This document shows positions 21,596-33,545 of a stretch of 64,000 nt of DNA, one piece after another; positions within the stretch are counted from its first letter, which is position 1; every line of letters starts with the position of its first letter. Where the stretch lies: the NCBI RefSeq assembly GCF_018294505.1, contig NC_057809.1, positions 413,330,104 to 413,394,103 on the forward strand, read 5' to 3'. The position numbers were made by a program, and so were the translations under genes. A model generated the notes under the pieces. It was not told the origin of the DNA and did not search any database. It worked only from the letters and a program-made list of their open reading frames with translations. The DNA comes from Triticum aestivum. Its lineage: Eukaryota; Streptophyta; Magnoliopsida; Poales; Poaceae.

Positions 21596-24500
21596 TTACA
21601 CAGTAATGATTCTAACACTCATGGAGCTTTGGTGCTGATCATGTTTTGCTCGTGGAAGAGGCTTAGTCAACGGGTCTGTAACATTCAGATCCGTATGTAT
21701 CTTGCAAATCTCTATGTCTCCCACCTGGACTAGATCCCGGATGGAATTGAAGCGTCTCTTGATGTGCTTGGTTCTCTTGTGAAATCTGGATTCCTTTGCC
21801 AAGGCAATTGCACCAGTATTGTCACAAAAGATTTTCATTGGACCCGATGCACTAGGTATGACACCTAGATCGGATATGAACTCCTTCATCCAGACTCCTT
21901 CATTTGCTGCTTCCGAAGCAGCTATGTACTCCGCTTCACATGTAGATCCCGCCACAACGCTTTGTTAGAACTGCACCAACTGACAGCTCCACTGTTTAAT
22001 GTAAACACGTATCCGGTTTGCGATTTAGAATCGTCCGGATCAGTGTCAAAGCTTGCATCAACGTAACCATTTACTATGAGCTCTTTGTCACCTCCATATA
22101 TGAGAAACATATCCTTAGTCCTTTTCAGGTATTTCAGGATGTTCTTGACCGCTGTCCAGTGATCCACTCCTGGATTACTTTGGTACCTCCCTGCTAGACT
22201 TATAGCAAGACACACATCAGGTCTGGTACACAGCATTGCATACATGATAGAGCCTATGGCTGAAGCATAGGGAACATCTTTCATTTTCTCTCTATCTTCT
22301 GCATTGGTCGGGCATTGAGTCTTACTCAATTTCACACCTTGTAACATAGGCAAGAATCCTTTCTTTGCTTGATCCATTTTGAACTTTTTCAAAATTTTGT
22401 CAAGGTATGTGCTTTGTGAAAGTCCAATTAAGCGTCTTGATCTATCTCTATAGATCTTAATGCCCAATATGTAAGCAGCTTCACTGAGCTCTTTCATTGA
22501 AAAACTCTTATTCAAGTATGTCATCTACATATAATATCAGAAATGCTACAGAGCTCCCACTCACTTTCTTGTAAATACAGGCTTCTCCAAAAGTTTGTAC
22601 AAAACCAAATGCTTTGATCACATTATCAAAGCGTTTATTCCAACTCCGAGAAGCTTGCACCAGTCCATAAATGGATCGCTGGAGCTTGCATACTTTGTTA
22701 GCTCCCTTTGGATCGACAAAACCTTCCGGTTGCATCATATACAACTCTTCTTCCAGAAATCCATTCAGGAATGCAGTTTTGACATCCATCTGCCAAATTT
22801 TATAATTATAAAATGCGGCAATTGCTAACATGATTCGGACAGACTTAAGCATCGCTATGGGTGAGAAGGTCTCATCGTAGTCAATCCCTTGAACTTGTCG
22901 AAAACCTTTTGCGACAAGTCGAGCTTTGTAGACAGTAATATTACCATCAGCGTCAGTCTTCTTCTTGAAGATCCATTTATTCTCAATTGCTTGCTGATCA
23001 TTGGGCAAGTCAACCAAAGTCCATACTTTGTTCTCATACATGGATCCCATCTCAGATTTCATGGCTTCAAGCCATTTTGCGGAATCTGGGCTCACCATCG
23101 CTTCTTCATAGTTCGTATGTTCATCATGATCTAGTAGCATGACTTCCAGAATAGGATTACCATACCACTCTGGTGCGGATCTTACTCTGGTTGATCTACG
23201 AGGTTCAGTAGTATCTTGTTCTGAAGTTTCATGATCATCATCATTAGCTTCCTCACTAATTGGTGTAGGTGTCACAGAAACTGGTTTCTGTGATGTACTA
23301 CTTTCCAATTAAGGAAAAGGTACAGTTACCTCGTCAAGTTCTACTTTCCTCCCACTCACTTCTTTCGAGAGAAACTCCTTCTCTAGAAAGTTTCCGAATT
23401 TAGCAACAAAAAGTCTTGCCTTCGGATCTGTGATAGAAGGTGTATCCAATAGTTTCCTTTGGATATCCTATGAAGACACATTTCTCTGATTTGGATTCGA
23501 GCTTATCAGGTTAAAGCTTTTTCACATAAGCATCGCAGCCCCAAACTTTTAGAAGCGACAACTTTGGTTTCTTGCCAAACCACAGTTCATAAGGCGTCGT
23601 CTCAATGGATTTTGATGGTGCCCTATTTAACGTGAATGCGGCCGTCTCTAGAGCATATCCCCAAAACGATAGCGGTAAATCAGTAAGAGACATCATAGAT
23701 CGCACCATATCTAGTAAAGTACGATTATGATATTCGGACACACCATTACGCTGTGGTGTTCCGGGTGGCGTGAGTTGCGAAACTATTCCGCATTGTTTCA
23801 AATGTACACCAAACTCGTAACTCAAATATTCTCCTCCACGATCAGATCGTAGAAATTTTATTTTCTTATTACGATGATTTTCAACTTCACTCTGAAATTC
23901 TTTGAACTTTTCAAACATTTCAGACTTATGTTTCATTAAGTAGATATACCCATATCTGCTTAAGTCATCTGTGAAGGTGAGAAAATAACGATATCCACCA
24001 CGAGCCTCAACATTCATCGGACCACATACATCTATATGTATGATTTCCAATAAATCTGTTGCTCTCTCCATAGTACCGGAGAACGGTGTTTTTGTCATCT
24101 TACCCATAAGGCACGGTTCGCAAGTACCAAGTGATTCATAATCAAGTGGTTCCAAAAGTCCATCAGTATGAAGTTTCTTCATGTGCTTTACACCGATATG
24201 ACCCAAACGGCAGTGCCACAAATAAGTTGCACTATCATTATCAACTCTGCATCTTTTGGCTTCAACATTATGAATATGTGTGTCACTACTATCGAGATTT
24301 AATAAGAATAGACCACTCTTTAAGGGTGAATGACCATAAAAGATATTACTCATATAAATAGAACAACCATTATTCTCTGATTTAAATGAATAACCGTCTC
24401 GCGTCAAACAAGATCCAGATATAATGTTCATGCTTAACGCTGGCACCAAATAACAATTATTTAGGTCTAATACTAATCCTGAAGGTAGATGTAGAGGTAG

Positions 24501-25535
24501 CGTGCCGACCGCGATCACATCGACTTTGGAACCATTTCCCACGCGCATCATCACCTCGTCCTTAGCCAATCTTCGCTTAATCCGTAGTCCCTGTTTCGAG
24601 TTGCAAATGTTAGCAACAGAACCAGTATCAAATACCCAGGTGCTACTGCGAGCATTAGTAAGGTACACATCAATAACATGTATATCACATATACCTTTGT
24701 TCACCTTGCCATCCTTCTTATCCGCCAAATACTTGGGGCAGTTCCGCTTCCAGTGACCAGTCTGCTTGCAATAGAAGCACTCAGTTTCAGGCTTAGGTCC
24801 AGGTTTGGGTTTCTTCTCTTGAGTAGCAACTTGCTTGCTGTTCTTTTTGAAGTTCCCCTTCTTCTTTCCTTTGCCCTTTTTCTTGAAACTAGTGGTCTTG
24901 TTGACCATCAACACTTGATGCTCCTTCTTGATTTCTACCTCCGCAGCTTTCAGCATTGCGAAGAGCTCGGGAATAGTCTTATTCATCCCTTGCATATTAT
25001 AGTTCATCACGAAGCTCTTGTAGCTTGGTGGCAGTGATTGTAGAATTCTGTCAATGACGCAATCATCTGGAAGATTAACTCCCAATTGAATCAAGTGATT
25101 ATTATACCCAGACATTTTGAGTATATGCTCACTGACAGAACTGTTCTCCTCCATCTTGCAGCTATAGAACTTATTGGAGACTTCATATCTCTCAATTCGG
25201 GCATTTGCTTGAAATATTAACTTCAACTCCTGGAACATCTCATATGCTCCATGACGTTCAAAACGTCATTGAAGTCCCGATTCTAAGACGTAAAGCATGG
25301 CACACTGAACTATCGAGTAGTCATCAGCTTTGCTCTGCCAGACGTTCATAACATCTGGTGTTGCTCCAACAGCAGGCCTGGCACCCAGCGGTGCTTCCAG
25401 GATGTAATTCTTCTATGCAACAATGAGGATAATCCTCAAGTTACGGACCCAGTCCGTGTAATTGTTACCATCATCTTTCAACTTTGCTTTCTCAAGGAAC
25501 GCATTAAAATTCAACGGAACAACAGCACGAGCCAT
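21596..25535 (-). pseudogene. Element A gag-pol, multiply disrupted
   Basis: It is collinear with the intact 1328-aa polyprotein at 57630-53644. Lesions found by comparison: TAG at 25413-25415 (CAG in B), TGA at 25266-25268 (CGA in B), TAA at 23511-23513 (CAA in B), and a +1 frameshift near 23390-23430. Further lesions are a TAA at 23309-23311, a 47-bp deletion near 22519 flanked by TAT microhomology, and a 1-nt deletion near 21965. The gag zinc knuckle, protease DTGS, integrase and RNase H segments remain recognisable. Most of the RT YVDD neighbourhood is hit by the 47-bp deletion. It cannot make a polyprotein. Confidence 0.95.
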
Positions 25536-26751
25536 CTATCTACAATCAAACATAAACTAGTAAGATACTATCAGGTACTAAGTTCATAATAAATTTAGGT
25601 TCAATTAATCATATTACTAAAGAACTCCCACTTAGATAGACATCCCTCTAATCCTCTAAGTGATTACGTGATCCAAATCAACTAAACCATGTCCGATCAT
25701 CACGTGAGATGGAGTAGTTTCATTGGTGAACATCACTATGTTGATCATATCTACTATATGATTCACGCTCGACCTTTCGGTCTCCGTGTTCCGAGGCCAT
25801 ATCTGTATATGCTTGGCTCGTCAAGTATAACCTGAGTATTCCGCGTGTGCAACTGTTTTGCACCCATTGTATTTGAACGTAGAGCCTATCACACCCGATC
25901 ATCACGTGGTGTCTCAGCACGAAGAACTTTTGCAACGGTGCATACTCAGGGAGAACACTTCTTGATAATTAGTGAGAGATCATCTTAAAATGCTATCGTC
26001 AATCAAAGCAAGATAAGATGCATAAAAGATAAATATCACATGCAATCAATATAAGTGATATGATATGGCCATCATCATCTTGTGCTTGTGATCTCCATCT
26101 TCGAAGCACCGTCGTGATCACCGTTGTCACTGGCACGACACCTTGATCACCATTGTAGCATCGTTGTCATCTCGCCAATCTTATGCTTCCATGACTATCG
26201 CTACCGCTTAGTGGTAAAGTAAAGCATTACAGCGCGATTGCATTGCATACAATAAAGCGACAACCATATGGCTCCTGCCAGTTGCCGATAACTTGGTTAC
26301 AAAACATGATCATCTCATACAATAAAATTTAGCATCATGTCTTGACCATATCACATCACAACATGCCCTGCAAAAATAAGTTAGACGTCCTCTACTTTGT
26401 TGTTGCAAGTTTTACGTGGCTGCTACGGGCTTTAAGCAAGAACCAATCTTACCTACGTATCAAAATCACAATGATAGTTTGTCAAGTTGGTGTTGTTTTA
26501 ACCTTCGCAAGGAGCGGGCGTAGCCACACTCGGTTCAACTAAACTTGGAGAAACTGACACCCGCTAGCCACCTTTGTGCAAAGCACATCGGGAGAACCGG
26601 TCTCGCGTAAGCGTACGCGTAATGTCGGTCCGGGCCGCTTCGCCCAACAATACCGCCGAACCAAAGTATGACATGCTAGTAAGCAGGATGACTTATATCG
26701 CAAACAACTCACTTGTGTTCTACTCGTACATATAACATCAACACATAAAAC
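25536..26751 (-). other. Element A 5' leader (untranslated)
   Basis: Non-coding leader between the primer-binding site and gag ATG, collinear with 57631-58849 in element B. This is where packaging and dimerisation signals lie in this family. Short frames here are not meaningful. Confidence 0.8.
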
Positions 26752-26768
26752 CTAGGCTCGGATGCCAC
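26751..26768 (-). promoter_or_regulatory. Element A primer-binding site
   Basis: The minus strand reads TGGCATCCGAGC next to the 5' LTR, close to the initiator-tRNA-Met complement TGGTATCAGAGC used by plant Copia elements. Confidence 0.85.
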
Positions 26769-28492
26769 TGTTGGGGAACGTAGTAGTTTCAAAAAATTTC
26801 CTACGCACATGCAAGATCATGATGATGCATAGCAACGACAGGGTAGAGTGTGATCTACGTACCCTTGTAGACCGACAGCGGAAGCGTTAGCACAACGCGG
26901 TTGATGTAGTCATACGTCTTCACGGCCCGACCGATCAAGCACCGAAACTACGGCACCTTCGATTTTTAGCACACGTTCAGCTCGATGACGATCCCCGGAC
27001 TTCGATCCAGCAAAGTGTCGGGGAAGAGTTCCGTCAGCACGACGGCGTGGTGACGATCTTGATGTTCTACCGTCGTAGGGCTTCGCCTAAGCACCGCTAC
27101 AATATTATCGAGGATTATGGTGGAAGGGGGCACCGCACACGGCTAAAAAAACGACCACGTGGATCAACTTGTGTGTCTAGGGGTGCCCCCTGCCCCCGTA
27201 TATAAAGCAGCAAGGGGAGGAGGCCGGTCGACCCTATAGGCGCGCCAAGGAGGAGTCCTCCTCCTGGTAGGAGTAGGACTCCTACTAGGAGGGGGAAGGA
27301 AGTGGGGAGGGAGAAGGAAAGGGGGGGCGCCGCCCCCCCTCTCCTAGTCCAATTCGGACCAGAGGAGGAGGCGCGCGGCCCACCCTGGCTGCCCTTCTCT
27401 CTCTCCACTAAGGCCCATATGGCCCATTACTTCTCCCGGGGGGGGGGGGGTCCGGTAACCCTTCGGTACTCCGGTTTTCTCTGAAATCACCCGGAACACT
27501 TCCGGTGTCCGAATATAGTCGTCCAATATATCAATCTTTATGTCTTGACCATTTCGAGACTCCTCGTTATGTCCGTGATCACATCCGGGACTCCGAACTA
27601 ACTTCGGTACATCAAAACTCATAAACTCATAATATAACTGTCATCGAAACCTTAAGCGTGCGAACCCTACGGGTTTGAGAGCAATGTAGACATGACCGAG
27701 ACATGTCTCCGATCAATAACCAATAGCGGAACCTGGATGCTCATATTGGCTCCTACATATTCTAAGAAGATCTTTACCGGTCAGACCGCATAACAACATG
27801 CGTTGTTCCCTTTGTCATCGGTATGTTACCTGCCCGAGATTCGATCGTCGGTATCTCAATACCTAGTTCAATCTCGTTACCGGCAAGTCTCTTTAATCGT
27901 TTCGTAATACATCATCTCGCAACTAACTCATTAGTTGCAATGCTTGCAAGGCTTATGTGATGTGCATTACCGAGAGGGCCCAGAGATACCTCTCCAACAA
28001 TCGGAGTGACAAATCCTAATCTCAAAATACGCCAACCCAACATTTACCTTTGGAGACACCTGTAGAGCTCCTTTAGAATCACCCAGTTACGTTGTGACGT
28101 TTGGTAGCACACAAAGTGTTCCTCCGGCAAATGGAAGTTGCATAATCTCATAGTCGTAGGAACATGTATAAGTCATGAAGAAAGCAATAGCAACATACTA
28201 AACGATCGGGTGCTAAGCTTAATGGAATGGGTCATGTCAATCACATCATTATTCTAATGATGTGATCCCGTTAATCAAATAACAACACATGTCTATGGTT
28301 AGGAAACATAACCATCTTTGATTAACGAGCTAGTCAAGTAGAGGCATACTAGTGACGTTTAGTTTGTCTATGTATTCACACAAGTATTATGTTTCCGGAT
28401 AATACAATTCTAGCATGAATAATAAACATTTATCATGATATAAGGAAATATAATAATAACATTATTATTGCCTCTAGGGCATATTTCCTTCA
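26769..28492 (-). repeat. Element A 5' LTR (1724 bp)
   Basis: Direct repeat of 19842-21562, including the GC-rich palindromic block CCTACTAGGAGG and the TATATAA motif near 27199. It would drive transcription of element A toward lower coordinates. Confidence 0.93.
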
Positions 28493-28497
28493 CCACC

Positions 28498-28937
28498 GCC
28501 ACCGTTGTCATCGTTCTGGCAGATGCAGGAGGAGCAGTGGTGCAACCTCTCCCTCCTCGAGTAGCACGGGCTGGTGGAGGGCCAAATGTATGAAAAGTGC
28601 GTGAGCAAGTAGCTCGTGGTGGCCATGGAGGAACAACACCAGAGGGGAATAAGGACTTGGAGGACGACGCCACCATAGATTTAGACTAGGTTTAGGTCCG
28701 GTCGTTTTTTTAACAAAACATGTTTAAAATGTAATGAATGTGCTTCGGTTTAAATAAAAATCACCCGGTTTGTTTAAATTTATTTTGGAATGGACATGGT
28801 TGGATGGCCAATTACTACATCACTGTCCACTGGCTGGTCCCCACCGGTTCTTGGACGATTTGGAGTTAATGTTGGAGATGCCGTAATCGTCACATGTGTG
28901 TGTATATAGGCTCCAGCTGTATTTGTCAAAGTTACCA
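28498..28937. other. Right flank of element A; unassigned remnant and spacer
   Basis: It continues the interrupted remnant to about 28680, then AT-rich spacer up to the Mutator-like element target duplication. Nothing recognised. Confidence 0.35.
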
Positions 28938-28946
28938 AAAAATATC
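28938..28946. repeat. MULE left target-site duplication
   Basis: AAAAATATC, paired with AAAAATATT at 43425-43433 (8 of 9 identical). Confidence 0.7.
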
Positions 28947-29010
28947 GGAAATGTTAATGCCCACACGTGTGGGCGTTCACCACCCCGACCACACGCAAGC
29001 ATCACCGTTG
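28947..29010 (+). repeat. MULE left terminal inverted repeat
   Basis: It contains the palindrome GCCCACACGTGTGGGC and a following CACCACCCCGACCACACGCA block. These mirror the right end, with mismatches and a 1-2 nt length difference. The right edge of the repeat is approximate. Confidence 0.7.
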
Positions 29011-30472
29011 GCAGGTGTGTGCACGAATCTTGGAAGAAACCAGGTGGTTTTTTGTGCCACATAGGATGAGGCGCGTGTGCGGTGTGCGAGTAGGTTCGCC
29101 CGCACGTTGGTTGCCACCCCGCGGTCAGCGGTTGCCATCTGAGTCGTGCGGTGGAACTGCAATGCGCCCGCACGCCACGCTTCGACTGCGGTTGACGTCG
29201 CACGCCTTTGCCCCCTCTCCCTCACACTTCCATTTACTCACCCACACCGCAGTTACCGGCAGAACCCACTCGCATTTCAAACCATCGAAGGAGAAGGCGA
29301 GGGGAGAAGGCGACGGCGGAAGAATCGACGGTGTTCGGGACCGTCGGTGGTGCTCGCCGGAACGGAGCGGCTCGCCGGAGCGCCTGCGGTTGAAGGTACT
29401 GCTCGCTGCAACCCTCGCATTCCCTTCCTGCATTTCATCCCCTTCCCTCCCTGTTCGATTCCTCGATCGAGATTCGTAGAAATTCAGGCGATTCGTCGAT
29501 GCGTCGGCGTTCCTGCCGGCGCCGTAGTCGTCTGATAGCCGCTTTTGGTTGCACTGGTCAGTTTCGTCGCGGGCGCGGCGGCGGCATCGTCGGCGTGGTT
29601 CTGCCTGTTCGGAGGCACGAACTAGTATTGCCTATGGATTGAGCAGGTGTCTCCCGGGGTTGTTTTTGATGTGCGTTGGTTCGATTTTGTGTTTGCAGTC
29701 AGTTCGTGGGAGAATTTTGAGGGTGAATTTGAAGTCGAGGTAGTTGCCATTGAACCCTAGATGTAGTTAGTTTGGTTTTGAAAATGCAGTATGAGGCGAA
29801 CTTGATAGTTACATTAACTATCATGTTTGTGCGACCACTAACTCCCTGAACAAATTTGATAGTTGCCACAAACGTGTCTCCCCTTGCGGCAACAAATTAC
29901 TGAAATGATTGTGTTAGTTGCCACATGTAAGCTTTCTCACATGGCAACTATTTTTCATTCAATGACTGTGATAGTTGCCACACACACGCTCTTCCATGTG
30001 GCAAATAATTTTGCTGAAGTAATGTGATAGTTGCCACGCACACGCTTTTTCTCCGTGTGGCAACTAAGATTTGCTGAATTCCTGTGTTAGGTGCCACAAT
30101 CATGCTATTTTCATTGCGGCCAGTGTTTTTCCGAATGATATGTGATAGTAACCACACTGTGATAGTTGCCACAATCGGTAGTCAATGTACATTCACGAGC
30201 CAACTGCACTGGATGGCAACCACTGTGCACATAAAGTGTGCCTGTTGCCACCTGGATAGTATATTCATGTGGCAAATAGAGTGCGAACACACTGTCTGTT
30301 GCCATTCTGCATATAAGACAATGTGGCAAATTGGTTGCATAATGTGGCAACCGACTTTGCATATCAAATGTATCAGATGCCATACATATGCTTTGCATGT
30401 GGCAAGTTTTTGCTGACCTCTTTGCATTTACATTTCCACCATGACAATTTGGTCTGTTCCCATCTCAGCAGA
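29011..30472 (+). promoter_or_regulatory. Putative promoter and leader region of the Ulp1-type gene
   Basis: GC-rich to about 29560 with leader-like purine-rich and pyrimidine-rich runs, then AT-richer with hairpin repeats (29855-30180). Many overlapping short frames on both strands show no domain. No clear TATA box was fixed. It plays the promoter/5' UTR role by position only. Confidence 0.45.
29855..30180. repeat. Tandem hairpin repeats, ~56-60-bp period, GTTGCCAC...GTGGCAAC
   Basis: GATAGTTGCCAC or a close variant recurs with GTTG at 29862, 29917, 29974, 30030, 30090 (variant) and 30164. Several units also hold the complement TGTGGCAAC about 20-25 bp downstream, so each can fold into a stem. 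This is the 5' version of the TGGCAAC motif found throughout the element. Confidence 0.8.
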
Positions 30473-31554
30473 ATGGCTCGTGGTGATTGTCAAAACGACG
30501 ATGATGATTTCATGGATCCACCACAGCGTAATCGGGCAACTGTTAATGAGGTAAATGTTCATACATCCCCCCTTCCTCCTGCTGTATGTTAATGGTTGAC
30601 AACCTTAAGCTTGCAGTCGTCTGGCACGAACTAAAATTTCTTTACATTGCAAAACGCGGCAACAACTGATCTCTTTTTTGCAAAAACATGGCAACAACTG
30701 ATCACTTTATGTCTGTTTTTTGCAGAAGAAGAAACGTATTCGTAACAGAGCCTCCCAAGAATGACTGACTGCATTGACTGACAAATTCAGCGACGATCAG
30801 AAGGGGGCTGCTGCTGAGATGGGTATGCAGTCTATGATGGCTGTCCGGTGCATGAACCTTGTCAACCCTGTATGCGATTGGCTTGGTGAGATCTACGACC
30901 CCGCCTCCAGAGAATTCGTGATTCTGGGACGCGGAAGACTACCGCTGAATGAGGAATCCGTGTTCTGCACGTTGGGTGTGCCCCGTGGACATATCAAAGT
31001 CCCGTACGAGGTCAACAACGAGATCGAGAAAGTGCTCTTCCCCCGTTTGTTTCCTGGGTTGGAATCCATGCCGAGCACGACTGCAGTGGCAGATTCGTTG
31101 GAGGCCATGACGACGCACGGAGATGTTTTCAAGATGAAGCTACTCATGTACTTCATCTCAGCCGTTTTCACGCTGACCACTTCTCTTCACCCAAGCAACA
31201 AATGCTTCCCCATCCTGGTGAATGATCTATCTTTACTACATTATTTTTCCTTCAATTTTTTTGCTCCGATGTCATGTGCAAGCTAGTCACTGACAGTTTT
31301 TGTTGTTGTTTTTTCCATTGGAATTCTGACGCGGCAACTCCATGTCCTGAATTTTATGCGGTGCAGGCGAAACTGAAAGATGTGAAGAACATGAACTGGT
31401 GTAAGTTCATTGCCGACTTCCTGCATGATGCATTTGCAAGCAAGGTGTACCAGAAGGGTTGTCGACTGCATTTAATGGTATTTTTTACCGGTCCTTTATG
31501 TGAACACTATTTTTTAACACATCATTATTCATGCATGTCAACATGATCATAACA

Positions 31555-31735
31555 AGATGGCAACTGCCATGTTGATTATGTGGCAACTGCCATCATGACT
31601 ACATGGCAACTGCCATCATACTGTGATGGCAACTGCCAACATGACAACATGGCAACTGCCATCATACTATGATGGCAACTGCCATCATACTATGATGGCA
31701 ACTGCCATCACTCTATGATGGCAACTAGCACATGC
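31555..31735. repeat. Palindromic short tandem array in Ulp1-gene intron 3
   Basis: Eight units on a ~23-25-bp spacing carry GGCAACTGCCA. The clearest reads ATGATGGCAACTGCCATCAT, with 9-bp arms around AC. It lies wholly between exons 3 and 4. Confidence 0.9.
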
Positions 31736-33229
31736 AGATGGCATATTCTTCGTAAAATACCATATATTTTATCTTGTTATTTGTCGCAAAATACCATGAC
31801 CGCAACTGATTTTTCTTTTTAAAATTGTTGTACATCAGCTCATGTACGTCGACTGCCTTGATCTGTCCACCGTGGACTTCACTGGGACAGGAGGCCCGCC
31901 GCCTGCGCACAAGTTTGCTGTTTCTGCGTGGACTATCGATGCTGTCAAGGCTGTGCTTGCTGCAGACAGGGTAACTAATAGCAAATATGGTAAACTGCAG
32001 GTTAGTTCTGCTTTTTTTGCAACACATGAACTGCTAGTCAGTGTTCATCATTCTCTCTCTTATATCGTTTGCTACTTTTTTTCTTTCTCCCCAGCTGATG
32101 GCCAAGCATTCTATAGACTACAGCGTGTTTGGGGGGCCTCAAAACTTTGAAAAGTGGATGGACGTGCACTCAGCTCCGTCTTGTCCTTCAGAGGTAATCA
32201 AAAGATATACATATATGGTTTTCCGTGGAGTATTTTTCGATGTCGTGCAAGTGATTGCAATACGGGGTTGTCATTGATGCCTCTTTGTTTTGTGTACAGG
32301 CGAGGGCACCTGTTGAGCAGCTAATAGGGCGGTTTGCATCTGGAATGACTGGCTTGCTCGGGAAGTTGGTTGAGGGGTGGACGTCCCTCAGTGGCTCTGA
32401 CGGCGACGCGGTTGCGAGGCAATTCACTTCATTCGTCCCAGAACGTACACACCGGCCAACCGGTTGCCGTGGCCGGTATGACTACAACAGTTCCCAGGAG
32501 CCGGCTGACACACAAGATGAACTAGGTGGAGACGCTGGTCTCAGCAAGGATGACGATGATGTCATGGATAATGTGCAAGAGGACACCGATGATGATGAAC
32601 ATGCTGAAGTTCGCGCAGGTGGTAACAAGGGCAAGGATGCAACAGATGTCCCCCAACCGGATAAAGTCAAACAACACACGGCTGTGAGAGGCGAAGGGGT
32701 TTTGCCATCAAAGAGGGGGGTGGCTCTAGAGGGTGCTGGGCAAGTTTCTGCTGGCAAGAGGTCTAGGACCGACCCTGTAGCTGCCAGGAAGAGGTTCGAC
32801 TTTCATCTTAGCTTTTTGCTTTGTCTATTTTCTTCGAACAGACTCATCCTCTTTTTTGCACTTGTGTTATGTCAAACGCGGCAACGAGATTGCTGTCTGA
32901 CAATTGCCACCTCCTTTTTTTTGACCTCCATCTCATACGTGCAGCGAGCCGACAGCTGGTGGACGAGCAATTACGAAGAAACAGGCGCCAACGCCAACCC
33001 GTGTTTCTGCTCGGTTGAACAAAGGTGCCCCCATTGCCGGTGATACCACTTCCACCAGGACATCTCCTTGCACGACGACAACCAACACCGGGGATCCTGT
33101 CGTGTTGCCAGACCTGAGGAAGGCAGTCAGGAAGTAGGTTTCTTCATCCGCTTTCATTGACATAGCGCTATATTTTTTTGATTTTCCAATGCATTCGTTT
33201 AGCTTGTCACATTGTCTTCTGTCATCGCC

Positions 33230-33545
33230 CCCCCACGTGGCAACCGCTGTTTTACCAAATGATATTTTATTTACTTTCTAAACGTGTGGCAACTTCTATT
33301 TTTGTTTTTCACATGGCAAGTGGAATGTAGGCCAAATGGTAACTTTAATGTACCTTATGGCAACTGCCATCTTTTTACCGTTGTCTTGTGAGCTCATCCC
33401 ACGCCTAGGTTTGAAATTGCATTCATGGCAGATCAGACATTTTTATCATTCTTTCAAGGTTGCTAACATGGCAACTGCTGCTGGATGGCAACTGCTAGTT
33501 ATGACACATGGCAACTGACGTTCCCCTTACATGGCAACTGCCAGC
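33230..33545. repeat. Dispersed TGGCAAC motifs in Ulp1-gene intron 7
   Basis: Copies of (A/G)TGGCAACTG or variants lie near 33237, 33292, 33357, 33471, 33485, 33509 and 33532. None falls in the flanking exons. Confidence 0.75.

Larger units (their letters stand above)
19842..28492 (-). mobile_element. Complete Angela/WIS/BARE-type Copia element, coding-dead (element A)
   Basis: Two LTRs flank a minus-strand gag-pol. The ends are TGTTGGGG and TTTCCTTCA as read on +. A perfect 5-bp target duplication CCACC lies at 19837-19841 and 28493-28497. A primer-binding site lies next to the right LTR and a polypurine tract next to the left LTR, as required for minus orientation. The 8651-bp structure is complete but the reading frame has many lesions. 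The two LTRs differ at about ten sites in the first ~215 bp and less elsewhere, so it is older than element B. Confidence 0.95.

Noticed and set aside
28967..29743. Several overlapping short frames of 60-170 residues at the MULE left arm
   Set aside because: All are GC-rich, overlap on both strands, lack domains and lie where a promoter and leader are expected.
31555..31735. CRISPR-like regular array
   Set aside because: Spacing is regular, but the genome is a plant, spacers are not unique and the same motif is scattered through other introns of the element.
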